This document shows positions 1-7,641 of a stretch of 40,289 bases of DNA, piece after piece. Numbering within the stretch: position 1 is the stretch's first letter; every line of letters starts with the position of its first letter. The notes under the pieces are model-generated. The model did not search any database. It was not told where the DNA came from and worked only from the letters and a program-made list of their open reading frames with translations. The stretch comes from Chloroflexota bacterium (GTDB taxonomy: Bacteria > Chloroflexota > Anaerolineae > Anaerolineales > VGOW01). Location: the NCBI GenBank assembly GCA_016197225.1, contig JACPWC010000037.1, positions 1-40,289 on the forward strand, given 5' to 3'. The translations under genes were made by a program, and so were the position numbers.

Positions 1-1654
1 GGCTGGTCTCGTGCAGGGCAGTGAGCGCCGCAACCTGGCGATGCTCGGCCTCAAAGAGCCGGGCATTCTGAATTGCCACCCCGGCCTGCCGCCCGATGGA
101 GGCGGCCAGGGCCAGATCGCGTTTGCCAAAAACGCGCGCCGGGTCGAGGCTGAACAACCCCAAAGCGCCCAGGCGAACATCGCCGGCCACCACCGGCACG
201 CCGATAAATGCCTTGACGTCAGCTTCGATCAAAGGCGGGTTGGCCTTTGGATGAGCGCTATAGTCTCTCAGCAATACCAGCTCGCCGGTCTCGATCACGT
301 GCCAGGCAATTCCCTGGCCTTTTGGCAAAGGGCCGAGAATGATATCTGGCAAGTTGTAAAGGTAAGGGAAGTCTATGATTTGCCCGTCTGCCGACACCAG
401 GCCCAGTGAACCTGCGTCGGCCCCGACGAGTTCGGCGGCCAGGCGAACAATGTTCGAGAGCACGCTGGGGAGGTCGAGCGTGCCGCCGATAACGCGCGAG
501 ATGTCGTTCAGTCTTTTTTCGCGGCTGAGTGTTTCACTCATTTCGGCGAACAACTCTGCATTTTCGATCAAGGCCCGGGTCTGGTTGGAGAAGATGCTCA
601 CCAGGCGGGCGTCGTCGTTGTTGAAGCCGCCCGGCTTGTTGGCGATGACGATCAGGCCCACCATCCGGCCAATGGAGGCGACCATCAGGGAGTCAATTTG
701 CAGATGGCGGGCCAGCAGGTCAAACAGTTCGGGCTTGTCGGTCTGGTGATTGGCTACAAACACGTCGTGGCGATGCAGATCCAATATCTGTTGCGCGTCG
801 TGGAGGGAGTAGCGAATCGTGAGCAGGGTTTCATCGTCAATGCCGTAGGCGGCAGGTTTGGCGCAGAGTTCGGCTTTGTGCGGCTCATAGAACAACAGCA
901 AGCAGAGTCGGGCGCCCAGTAGTTCGGCCAGCCGCCGGGTCATGATTCCGTAGCTTTCATTCGAATCGGTGATCACACCCAGGGCGCGGGTGATTTCATG
1001 CAAACCGACAAGTTGCTCGGCGCGCCGCCGCTCAACCTGATACAGGCGGGCGTTTTCAATGGCCAGGGCGGCCTGGTCGGCCAGCAAGCGCAGGGTTGCC
1101 AACTCTGCTTCCGAGAAGGTGTGGGGGCGGGGATAGGCCACGTTCATCACGCCCACCACCCGTTGCCCAATTTTGAGCGGCAGGCCGACGATGGCCCCGC
1201 CCCAGTGGCCGGGGGCGCTGGCGTACAGCGGGTGGGTGCTCATGTCGCTCACGGCCACGGTTTCGCCGCCGCGAGCGACTGTGTAAGTGAGGCCGTGAGG
1301 CCGGGGCGCAGGCCAGGGCGCCGCTTTTCGGCCATCGGAGCGCACGGCGGCGCCAAACGTCAACCGATCATTTTCGGAGTCGTAGCTGAAGACGTGAACG
1401 TTCTTCGCGCCTTTCATCAATTGAAAGACGATTTTGAGGATGGTCTCCAGAACGGTTGGCAGATCGAGGCTGGCGGTCAGGCTCAGGCTTAACTGACGGA
1501 CGGCTTCGAGTTCGGCGGCGGGTGTGGGTGGCGCCGGCTCGGCAGAAGGATAGTTGTAGAGGGAGGGGTCGGGGCGAGTGGCGGCTTCCCCGTCGTCAAA
1601 GCCGGTGGGCGGGGGCAGGTCTCGCTTGGTCACGCGTGGGCTGTTAGAGGCCAT
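1..1654 (-). CDS. Multi-GAF-domain sensory protein (3' end outside window)
   Basis: Reading the minus strand from an ATG at 1654-1652, the frame stays open for 551 codons to the left edge, so the C-terminus is missing. After a Pro-rich leader (about residues 1-45) there are three GAF-type modules at roughly 55-200, 220-380 and 390-540. Each is preceded by a helical linker that recurs in similar form (for example VERRRAEQLVGLHEIT and EHRQVAALTALHET) and each ends in a helix such as DQAALAIENARLY. GAF domains bind small ligands or chromophores and normally feed an output domain; here the output (kinase, cyclase, phosphatase or more GAFs) lies outside. The start is 15 nt after the selD stop, so the two are probably co-transcribed. 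No strong ribosome binding site is visible. A TTG four codons upstream is an alternative start. GAF architecture is confident; function is not. Confidence 0.85.
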   Translation of the reverse strand, partial: MASNSPRVTKRDLPPPTGFDDGEAATRPDPSLYNYPSAEPAPPTPAAELEAVRQLSLSLTASLDLPTVLETILKIVFQLMKGAKNVHVFSYDSENDRLTFGAAVRSDGRKAAPWPAPRPHGLTYTVARGGETVAVSDMSTHPLYASAPGHWGGAIVGLPLKIGQRVVGVMNVAYPRPHTFSEAELATLRLLADQAALAIENARLYQVERRRAEQLVGLHEITRALGVITDSNESYGIMTRRLAELLGARLCLLLFYEPHKAELCAKPAAYGIDDETLLTIRYSLHDAQQILDLHRHDVFVANHQTDKPELFDLLARHLQIDSLMVASIGRMVGLIVIANKPGGFNNDDARLVSIFSNQTRALIENAELFAEMSETLSREKRLNDISRVIGGTLDLPSVLSNIVRLAAELVGADAGSLGLVSADGQIIDFPYLYNLPDIILGPLPKGQGIAWHVIETGELVLLRDYSAHPKANPPLIEADVKAFIGVPVVAGDVRLGALGLFSLDPARVFGKRDLALAASIGRQAGVAIQNARLFEAEHRQVAALTALHETS

Positions 1655-1669
1655 CGCTTCAATCAAGTA

Positions 1670-2746
1670 TCAACAGAAGATGAGTTCACCGGCCAGGCCG
1701 CTCTCAGCCTGGCCAATCTTCCAGCCCGGCGCGCGGCGCAGAAACTCGTCGGCCCGGTTCGCGTCCAGAGCAATTAACAAGCCGCCGCTGGTTTGCGGGT
1801 CGAACAACAACATTCGTTCCCAGTCGGCCAGTTGGCGTTCGAGCTTTACCCATTGCGAATAATAATGTTCGTTGCGTTCCGCGCCGTCGGGGAAAATCCA
1901 CTCGCGGGCATAACGTTCGGCGCCGGGTAGCCAGGGTAGTTTAGCAAATTCAAGCCGGATCGCACAGCCGGACAGATGGGCCATTTCGTGGCCGTGCCCG
2001 GCGAGGCCAAAGCCGGTGATGTCGGTGACGGCGCGAATGGCTGAACCGAATTCCTGCGCGGCGCGGGCCGAGTCACGATTCAACTTCATCATGCTTTCAA
2101 TGCAGGCGCTGGCATCAGCTTCGCCGACCTGGTCGCGTTTGATGGCGGTGGTGATGGCCCCGGTTCCGAGCGGCTTGGTGAGAATGAGGGCATCACCAGG
2201 ACGAGCGCCGCCTTTGGTGAAAATGTGGTCGGGATGAACAAGGCCGGTGACGGCCAGACCGTATTTGGGTTCGCGGTCGGTGATGGTGTGGCCGCCGGCG
2301 ACAACCGCCCCGGCCTCCTTCACCTTCTCGGCCCCGCCGCGCAAAACGTCCGCGAGCAGGGCCGGGTCAACATCGTCCGGCCAGGCGGCCAGGTTGAGGG
2401 CGAACAATGGCTCGCCGCCCATGGCGTAAATATCCGAGAGGGCGTTGGCCGCCGCAATGGCTCCAAACTCGTAAGCCTCATCAACAACCGGCGGGAAGAA
2501 GTCGGTGGTGGAGATGATGGCCTGCGCGTCGTTAAGGCGGTAGACGGCGGCGTCATCGGGCGCGTTTAAGCCAACCAGCAGAGCCGGGTAGTCTTTGGGT
2601 TGAAACAGTTCGCCCAACGAACGGACTACTTGCCCCAGAACCTGAGGATCAAGTTTGGCCGCTCAACCGGCGCACGAGGCCAGCGTTGTCAGGCGAATTT
2701 GTTTGCCCGGTGAATGATTGGTTATTGGTAATTTGTTATTTGTCAT
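1670..2746 (-). CDS. selD: Selenide, water dikinase SelD, itself a selenoprotein (in-frame UGA)
   Basis: SelD makes selenophosphate from selenide and ATP, the selenium donor for Sec-tRNA and for selenouridine. A conventional reading starts at 2617 and lacks the catalytic N-terminus. Reading upstream in the same frame through a TGA at 2665-2663 restores it: ATG at 2746, then RLTTLASCAG-U-AAKLDP, giving 358 residues with Sec at 28 and the catalytic Lys at 31. That is the same three-residue spacing as Cys17/Lys20 of E. coli SelD. The rest is typical: STTDFF near 65, an AGGHT segment, DITGFGLAGHGHEM and LFDPQTSGGLL. An in-frame stop lies just upstream of the ATG, which helps fix the start. The first dozen residues (MTNNKLPITNHS) are encoded inside a low-complexity word array. 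A hairpin follows the UGA. Expression therefore needs selA, selB and selC elsewhere in the genome (inference). Confidence 0.9.
2629..2653 (-). promoter_or_regulatory. Candidate bacterial SECIS hairpin of selD
   Basis: On the minus strand, nine nucleotides after the UGA codon, a stem forms from arms CTTG and CAAG (outer), a two-base AT bulge, and arms CCTCAG and CTGGGG (inner, one T-G wobble), closed by a GTT loop. The loop begins 22 nt after the UGA and has a G at its first position. Bacterial SECIS elements lie inside the coding region immediately 3' of UGA with the apical loop about 16-37 nt away and a G near the loop apex, so position and shape both fit. The assignment is by eye, without folding energies. 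Confidence 0.75.
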
Positions 2747-2775
2747 TCGTCATTTATCATTTGCCATTCGTCGTC
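2711..2775. repeat. Intergenic word array (CATTCGTC/ATTTG words)
   Basis: AT-rich degenerate array of short words such as ATTTGTCATTCGTC (2738-2751) and ATTTATCATTTGCCATTCGTC (from 2752). It contains the selD start codon and encodes SelD's first residues. It is one of several locally distinct arrays in this window. Confidence 0.6.
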
Positions 2776-2840
2776 ACATTGTCCCACACTTGCTCAAGCG
2801 TGCAAGTGTTCGGGCCGTAAATTTTCCCCGGCACCTCCCA

Positions 2841-2849
2841 TGCTATAAT
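2841..2849 (+). promoter_or_regulatory. Extended -10 promoter of the fhaA-like gene
   Basis: TGCTATAAT is a perfect extended -10 (TGn plus TATAAT at 2844-2849). Only seven bases separate it from the ATG at 2857, so transcription should start at or next to the start codon and the mRNA would be leaderless. No Shine-Dalgarno sequence is present. Confidence 0.7.
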
Positions 2850-2856
2850 CCCCGCC

Positions 2857-3672
2857 ATGAGCAATCGTCTGGCTATTTTAGAGGCTCAGATCGAGCAATT
2901 AGTGGAAGGCACGCTCTCGCGATTGCTGGCCGGACGGCTTCAGGCCCGCGAGGTGGCCGTGCGGCTGGCGCGAGCTATGGAAGACCACGCCCTGCCCGGC
3001 CCCGGCGGAGCGCGGTTGGCGCCGAGCCGCTACGTTGTTCATCTTAACCCCGATGACGTTGCCGCGTTGCAAACGGCCTCACCCGAACTGACTCAACGTT
3101 TGACCGACGAGCTGGTGATCTTTGCCCGCGAACTTGATCTGACTCTGGCCGCGCCGCCAGCAGTCGTCATCGAAGCCAACGCCGAGGTTGAACTTAACGG
3201 CATTCGCGTTGACCCGGCGCCGGCCCAACCCAGAGAGCCGACCCAGCCCATGATCTCAATGAACACGCCGCTCCCGGCCCAGCGCGCGCCCAAAGCCTAC
3301 TTGATTGTGGGCGGCGACCGGCACTTGCAATTGGATCGGCCCGTCATCACACTGGGGAGGCGGCTCGACAACACCGTGATTCTGGATGACCCGCGAGTCT
3401 CACGCCATCATGCCCAGCTTCGCCAGCGATATGGCCGCTGGGTGCTCTACGATCTCGGTTCAGCCGCCGGCACGTCGGTCAACAACGATCGCGTGGAAGA
3501 ATGTGTGCTCCGCCCCGGCGACGTGATCTCGCTGGCCGGGGTCGCGCTTATTTACGGCGAAGAAGAACCGGGCGGCAACCCCGAAGACACCGGCCACACC
3601 CGCCCCATGCAGACTCGCGCTGATGCCAGGCCTAAAATGAAGGATGAATTACGAAGGATGAAGGATGAATAA
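2857..3672 (+). CDS. FhaA-like protein: DUF3662 plus FHA domain
   Basis: 271 residues. Residues 1 to about 115 match the DUF3662 domain found at the N-terminus of actinobacterial FhaA (MSNRLAILEAQIEQLVEG, then a region rich in RLARAMEDH-type helices). After a Pro-rich linker (about 117-145) comes an FHA domain at about 146-236 with G167-R168, S182-R183-H184 and a C-terminal NN turn, the residues that bind phosphothreonine. In mycobacteria FhaA is a Ser/Thr-kinase substrate that acts with MviN and the RodA/PbpA cell-wall genes; the same neighbours occur here, although no kinase or phosphatase gene is in the window. The last dozen residues (KMKDELRRMKDE) are encoded by AAGGATGAA repeats of the following intergenic array, so the native end was probably extended by the array. 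Probably leaderless. Confidence 0.85.
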   Translation: MSNRLAILEAQIEQLVEGTLSRLLAGRLQAREVAVRLARAMEDHALPGPGGARLAPSRYVVHLNPDDVAALQTASPELTQRLTDELVIFARELDLTLAAPPAVVIEANAEVELNGIRVDPAPAQPREPTQPMISMNTPLPAQRAPKAYLIVGGDRHLQLDRPVITLGRRLDNTVILDDPRVSRHHAQLRQRYGRWVLYDLGSAAGTSVNNDRVEECVLRPGDVISLAGVALIYGEEEPGGNPEDTGHTRPMQTRADARPKMKDELRRMKDE

Positions 3673-3727
3673 CGCAATGACAGGTTCGTTGCCTCTTTCA
3701 TAATTCTGCCTTCTTCCTTCATCCTTT
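3640..3727. repeat. Intergenic word array (AAGGATGAA) with inverted copy
   Basis: AAGGATGAA occurs at 3640-3648, 3654-3662 and 3661-3669, and its reverse complement (within CCTTCATCCTTT) at 3716-3727. The array overlaps the 3' end and stop of the upstream FHA gene and ends three bases before the next start codon, so it could fold into a hairpin spanning the gene junction. Confidence 0.7.
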
Positions 3728-3729
3728 CC

Positions 3730-4167
3730 ATGTCCCCCGCTTTCGCGCTGTTCCTGCTTCGTCTAGTTTTAGCGCTCCTGCTTTACACATTTCTCGGCGG
3801 CATTCTATATTTATTGTGGCTCGACACACGCCAGGCCCTGGCCCGCGCTCAGGCCCGCGACCGGGCGCGTGGCCGCCTCGTCTTGATCGCCTGCGACCTG
3901 CCTTCGCCGTCGCTCGGCGAAACGTTCCCGCTTCTGCCGCTCACCTCCATTGGCCGCGCGCCCACCAACACCGTTCCCCTGCCCGACGAAACGGCCTCGC
4001 TTGAACATGCCCTCATCACCCATCGCAACGGCAAGTGGTGGCTGGAAGACTTGGACTCGCGCAACGGCACCACCCTCAACGGTCAGGCCGTCACCACGCC
4101 TACCGTCGTCAGCACCGGCGACGTGGTGGGGCTGGGGCGGGCGCAGTTTAAGTTGGAGGTGGAGTGA
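3730..4167 (+). CDS. FhaB-like membrane-anchored FHA protein
   Basis: 145 residues. One N-terminal transmembrane helix (about 5-30, LLRLVLALLLYTFLGGILYLLW) is followed by a basic, Ala-rich linker and a C-terminal FHA domain (about 60-145) with G75-R76, an SLEHALI segment (the equivalent of SRxHA) and S110-R111-N112-G113-T114. Size and order match actinobacterial FhaB/FipA, which binds phosphorylated division and wall-synthesis proteins at the membrane. It lies 57 nt after the fhaA-like gene, with the word array between, and is followed by mtnP, SEDS and PBP genes. The SRNGTTLNG loop is complete, so phosphothreonine binding is plausible. No ribosome binding site is visible, which may reflect coupling or array invasion. 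Confidence 0.83.
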   Translation: MSPAFALFLLRLVLALLLYTFLGGILYLLWLDTRQALARAQARDRARGRLVLIACDLPSPSLGETFPLLPLTSIGRAPTNTVPLPDETASLEHALITHRNGKWWLEDLDSRNGTTLNGQAVTTPTVVSTGDVVGLGRAQFKLEVE

Positions 4168-4238
4168 GGGGAAACAAGTAGACAGGTTGACGTTTGTCGT
4201 TTGGCATTTCACACTATACGCCTCAAAGGAGCCTCCTC

Positions 4239-5105
4239 ATGCCCGATAAAATCTCTCTCGCCATCATCGGCGGCTCCGGCCTCTACAACATGGCCGGGCT
4301 AACCCACACCGAAGAGCGCCACATTGTCACTCCGTTCGGTCCGCCCAGCGACCCAATCGTCGTTGGCACGCTTGAAGGAAAGCAAGTGGCCTTTCTGGCA
4401 AGGCATGGTAAAGGCCACCGCTTCTCGCCTACCGAGGTGAACTACCGGGCCAACATTTATGCTCTCAAGATGCTGGGCGTGGAGCGCATTGTTTCGGTGA
4501 GCGCCTGTGGCTCACTGCGCGAAGATTACGCGCCCGGTCACATCGTCATCCCCGACCAGATTTTCGACAACACCAAGAGCCGCGAGCGCAGTTTCTTTGG
4601 GCGCGGGCTGGTAGCTCACGTCGGCGTAGCCGACCCGTTCTGCCCCGACCTCTCGGCTCAACTCTACGAGGCGGTCAAAGCCACCGGCGCGCCGGTTCAT
4701 CAGGGCGGCTCGTTCATCACCATCGAAGGCCCGCGCTTCAGCACCAAAGCCGAGAGCCAGACCTTCCGCAGTTGGGGCATGAGCCTGGTGGGCATGACGG
4801 CCAGCCCTGAGGCCTTTCTGGCCCGCGAAGCCGAAATTTGCTACGCCTGCATGGCCCACGTCACCGACTACGACGTGTGGCACGTCTCCGAAGCGCCGGT
4901 CACGGTGGAGATGGTCATTCGCATTCTGACCCGGAACACAGCGGTCGCCCAGAAGGCCATTGCCGGTTTGACCGGCAACTTGCGCTCCGAGCGCAACTGC
5001 CACTGCGGCTCGGCCCTGGCCGACGCCCTCATCACCGACCGCGCCCGCATCCCTGAAAGCGCGCGCAATGAGTTGAGGGCGATTGTCGGGAAATATCTCC
5101 AGTAA
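4239..5105 (+). CDS. mtnP: S-methyl-5'-thioadenosine phosphorylase
   Basis: 288 residues from the ATG at 4239, chosen because AAAGGAG (4225-4231) lies just upstream; a longer in-frame start at 4194 lacks such a site. The enzyme cleaves methylthioadenosine with phosphate to adenine and methylthioribose-1-phosphate in methionine salvage. Family features: IIGGSGLY at the N-terminus, the phosphate-binding RHGKGHRFSP segment, SACGSL, TIEGPRFST, and T209-D210-Y211-D212, which places the base-recognising Asp pair typical of MTAP rather than guanine-type PNP. The usual MT-hydrophobic-PE loop reads GMTASPEA. Its position between fhaB-like and rodA-like genes, where actinobacteria carry the PstP phosphatase gene, is unusual; a functional link is not evident. 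Confidence 0.92.
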   Translation: MPDKISLAIIGGSGLYNMAGLTHTEERHIVTPFGPPSDPIVVGTLEGKQVAFLARHGKGHRFSPTEVNYRANIYALKMLGVERIVSVSACGSLREDYAPGHIVIPDQIFDNTKSRERSFFGRGLVAHVGVADPFCPDLSAQLYEAVKATGAPVHQGGSFITIEGPRFSTKAESQTFRSWGMSLVGMTASPEAFLAREAEICYACMAHVTDYDVWHVSEAPVTVEMVIRILTRNTAVAQKAIAGLTGNLRSERNCHCGSALADALITDRARIPESARNELRAIVGKYLQ

Positions 5106-5185
5106 ACAGTGAGCAGTGAACAGTCCGGCAGGAGGCCGCTCACTGTTTACTGATTACTGTTCACTGCCTACTGCTCACTATTCAC
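5101..5185. repeat. Intergenic word array (AACAGTGAGCAGTG), long inverted repeat
   Basis: AGTAAACAGTGAGC (5101-5114) and its exact reverse complement (5138-5151) form a 14-bp dyad. A second near-match pairs AGCAGTGAACAGT (5112-5124) with 5156-5168 (12 of 13). The mtnP stop codon lies in the first arm, and the array ends beside the GTG start of the SEDS gene. Confidence 0.75.
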
Positions 5186-5186
5186 C

Positions 5187-6446
5187 GTGCTCGCCTCTCG
5201 CCGCCAAGAAACGATTCTCCTCGCTCTCGCCCTCAGCTTCGTGGCCGTCGCCTTTGCCGCGCTGGGCCTCGCGCCTGCGGTTCGGCTGGCCCATTGGGAC
5301 GTAGCGTTTCCACTTGGATATATCGCCTCGCTCGGCGTGTGGGCGATGTGCGCCGTTGCCGGCCATGTTTTGCTCGCACGCCGCCTGCCTCATCGAGATC
5401 CGCTTCTCTTTCCGCTCGTCATGTTCTTGTCGGGCTGGGGGCTGGCGCTGATCTGGCGGTTGGCCCCGGCCTTTGGTCTGAGGCAAACGATCTGGCTCGC
5501 CATCAGTGTCGCCGGAATGTTGCTCGTCACTTACGCGCCGGGCGACTTGCGCTGGCTGAGGCGTTACCGTTACTTGTGGCTGGTGGCCGGGCTCGGTCTC
5601 ACCGCCCTCACTCTGATCGCCGGAGTCAACCCCTCGGGCGGCGGCCCAACCTTGTGGCTGGGCTGTTGCGGCCTCTACTTTCAACCCTCCGAAGCCCTCA
5701 AGCTTCTCTTCGTCGTCTATCTCGCCGCCTATCTGGCCGAGAAAGGTTCAAGCACAGGCGTGGTGACCGCGCCCCTGCTCGCCCCCATCATTTTGATGTG
5801 GACGTTCTCCATTGTCCTGCTCGTCTCGCAGCGCGATCTCGGAACCGGCTCGCTCATCTTTGCCGTCTTCATCGCCCTGCTCTACCTCGCCACCGGCCAG
5901 CGCCGCTACTTGATCATTGGCGGCCTGCTGTTGATCGTCGGCGCGAGCCTCGCCTATTTTCTATTTGACGTGGTGCGCCTGCGCGTGGAGGCCTGGATCG
6001 ATCCGTTTGCCGATCCCTCCGGGCGCTCATTTCAAATCGTCCAGTCACTCATCGCCGTGGCCGACGGCGGACTCTTTGGCAACGGTTTCGGCATCGGGTC
6101 GCCGACGGTGATTCCGGTTGTGCACTCAGACTTTGTCTTCGCGGCGATCGTTGAAGAATGGGGTCTGATCGGCGGTTTGGCCGCCATTGGGTTGGTGGCC
6201 GCTCTCGTGTTCCGGGGCTTTCGCGCCGCGATCCTGGCGCGTGGCACGTTCCGGCGCTTGCTGGCCGGCGGCCTGGCGGCGCTGATCGGCCTGCAATCCA
6301 TTCTCATCGTCGGCGGCGTGATCAAAGCTCTGCCGCTCACCGGCGTGACGTTACCCTTCCTCAGTTACGGCGGCTCGTCCATGCTGGCCCACTTCATCAT
6401 CATCGGCCTGCTCCTCAAACTCTCCGACGATGCCCAATCCGCCTGA
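5187..6446 (+). CDS. SEDS-family peptidoglycan glycosyltransferase (RodA/FtsW type)
   Basis: 419 residues from a GTG start, polytopic with about ten membrane helices. SEDS proteins polymerise lipid II into glycan strands together with a class B PBP. Diagnostic features are QPSEALKLLFVVYLAAYLAEK-like sequence from Q166, a long extracellular loop with the DPFADPSGRSFQIVQSL segment, GGLFGNGFGIGSP, and HSDFVFAAIVEEWGLIG, followed by LPLTGVTLPFLSYGGSS near the C-terminus. RodA and FtsW are hard to separate by eye, but the following pbpA-like gene, overlapping by 17 nt, matches the actinobacterial rodA-pbpA arrangement. No Shine-Dalgarno sequence precedes the GTG, which follows directly on the word array. 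The key loops look intact, so the SEDS enzyme is probably functional even though its partner is not. Confidence 0.9.
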   Translation: MLASRRQETILLALALSFVAVAFAALGLAPAVRLAHWDVAFPLGYIASLGVWAMCAVAGHVLLARRLPHRDPLLFPLVMFLSGWGLALIWRLAPAFGLRQTIWLAISVAGMLLVTYAPGDLRWLRRYRYLWLVAGLGLTALTLIAGVNPSGGGPTLWLGCCGLYFQPSEALKLLFVVYLAAYLAEKGSSTGVVTAPLLAPIILMWTFSIVLLVSQRDLGTGSLIFAVFIALLYLATGQRRYLIIGGLLLIVGASLAYFLFDVVRLRVEAWIDPFADPSGRSFQIVQSLIAVADGGLFGNGFGIGSPTVIPVVHSDFVFAAIVEEWGLIGGLAAIGLVAALVFRGFRAAILARGTFRRLLAGGLAALIGLQSILIVGGVIKALPLTGVTLPFLSYGGSSMLAHFIIIGLLLKLSDDAQSA

Positions 6447-7521
6447 CCCGCTCCGCCCGATTCGCGATCTGGCCGTTTTCTTTCTTGTGGCCTTCGCCGG
6501 GCTGGGCCTGGCCACCGGCTACTGGAATTTTGTTGCCCGCGAGTCGCTGGTGAGCCGCGACGACAACCCGCGAACCGTTATCCTCTACAATCGAATCCGT
6601 CGCGGAATCATTTTGGATCGCAACAACGCCGTGCTGGCTGGGACGACAGGTGAACCGGGTGATTACGTGCGCTACTACGACACCTCTGCGGCGCAAGTGC
6701 TTGGCTACGCTTCGTTTCGTTATGGCCTGAGCGGAGTCGAAGCCGCCGCCGACTCAACCTTGAGCGGCGAGGAAGGCCTCGGCGATCTTGAGCGCCGGTG
6801 GCGGCACGATCTTCTGGGCGAGCCACAGGTTGGCCGCAACGTAAAGCTCACTCTCGATCTCAACCTGCAACACGCAACCTTCAACGCCCTGGCCAACCGC
6901 CCGGGCGCCATTGTCGTCATTGATCCACACACTGGCGATCTGCTGGCGTTGGCTTCGTCGCCTTCGTTCGATCCGGCCAAACTCGACGCCGACTTTGAGA
7001 GCTTCACTGCCGACGCCAACGGGCCGTTGATCAATCGGGCCGCCGCTGTTTACCCGGCGGGCAACCTGCTCGCCCTCTTTCCATCTACTCTCGATCTTTC
7101 TTCAGCGCCCAGCCTGCCCATTCCAACCCTCGCTGCCGAGGGTGACAAAGTTTCGCCTTTGCAACTGGCCCTGCTTGCCGCCGCCCTCGTCAACAAAGGC
7201 GAAATGCCCGCGCCACGATTGATTGACGCCATTTGCGCCGAGGCACTTGGTGGCTGCGCCCCTCAGCCAGTCACCGGCCACCCCGTCGCCGTCATCCCGC
7301 CCGACGTGGCCGACGAATTACGAATCGAGTTTGAGTTGAACGGCGTTCAGGCCGGCCTGCCTCTGCCCGGTTATGCCGCCACCCTTCCCTCCGGCTTTGG
7401 CGACGGCACAGTAGGTTGGTTCATCGGCTTTGCGCCCGATGACTCGTTTGCCATTTGTGTGTTGTTGGAAGACGGAACGGGTGAAGAGGCGGCCCAGGTT
7501 GCCGCTCTGGCGTTGAAGTAA
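6430..7521 (+). CDS. PbpA-like class B penicillin-binding protein, transpeptidase motifs lost
   Basis: 363 residues, shorter than the roughly 490 of PbpA proteins. It has an N-terminal membrane anchor (about 13-32), a dimerisation-type region with RRGIILDRNNAVLA and the YGLSGVEAAADSTLSG segment, then GAIVVIDPHTGDLLALAS leading into the transpeptidase domain. Where the active-site SxxK should follow YPPG, the sequence is Y208-P-A-G-N212-L-L-A215, so both Ser and Lys are absent. The stretch that normally carries SxN is deleted, with KVSPLQLALLAAALVNKG following almost at once. The KTG position reads ATLPSGFGDG before GWFIGFAP. All three catalytic motifs are therefore missing (seen), so DD-transpeptidase activity is very unlikely. 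The frame is clean, and the start overlaps the SEDS stop by 17 nt, so it may persist as a structural activator of the SEDS enzyme (inference). Confidence 0.85.
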   Translation: MPNPPDPLRPIRDLAVFFLVAFAGLGLATGYWNFVARESLVSRDDNPRTVILYNRIRRGIILDRNNAVLAGTTGEPGDYVRYYDTSAAQVLGYASFRYGLSGVEAAADSTLSGEEGLGDLERRWRHDLLGEPQVGRNVKLTLDLNLQHATFNALANRPGAIVVIDPHTGDLLALASSPSFDPAKLDADFESFTADANGPLINRAAAVYPAGNLLALFPSTLDLSSAPSLPIPTLAAEGDKVSPLQLALLAAALVNKGEMPAPRLIDAICAEALGGCAPQPVTGHPVAVIPPDVADELRIEFELNGVQAGLPLPGYAATLPSGFGDGTVGWFIGFAPDDSFAICVLLEDGTGEEAAQVAALALK

Positions 7522-7544
7522 AATATGCCGCCAGCGGCCACAGG

Positions 7545-7634
7545 TCGCGCTTTTTTCGAATCCACGAAGACACACGAAGTTTCACGAAGCCTTGGTGTGG
7601 CTTCGTGTGACTTCGTAGAAGAAAACGCGCGCAG
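7545..7634. repeat. Palindromic word array (CACGAAG) between convergent genes
   Basis: CACGAAG-type words read inward from both sides. The inner hairpin is CACGAAGCC (7583-7591) and GGCTTCGTG (7599-7607) with a 7-nt loop; the outer flanks are CGCGC-T6-C and GAAGAAAACGCGC. It sits between the converging PBP-like and MFS genes and could act as a bidirectional terminator, but no clean T-tract follows the stem on either strand. Confidence 0.6.
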
Positions 7635-7641
7635 TATAGCT

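Noticed and set aside
11-1492. Open frames on the plus strand across 1-1650
   Set aside because: They lie opposite the continuous minus-strand GAF protein and show no domain pattern; they are antisense frames allowed by GC-rich codon use.
5101-5185. CRISPR-like repeats at the word arrays
   Set aside because: No equal-length repeats with regular unique spacers and no cas genes; words are short, degenerate and self-complementary.
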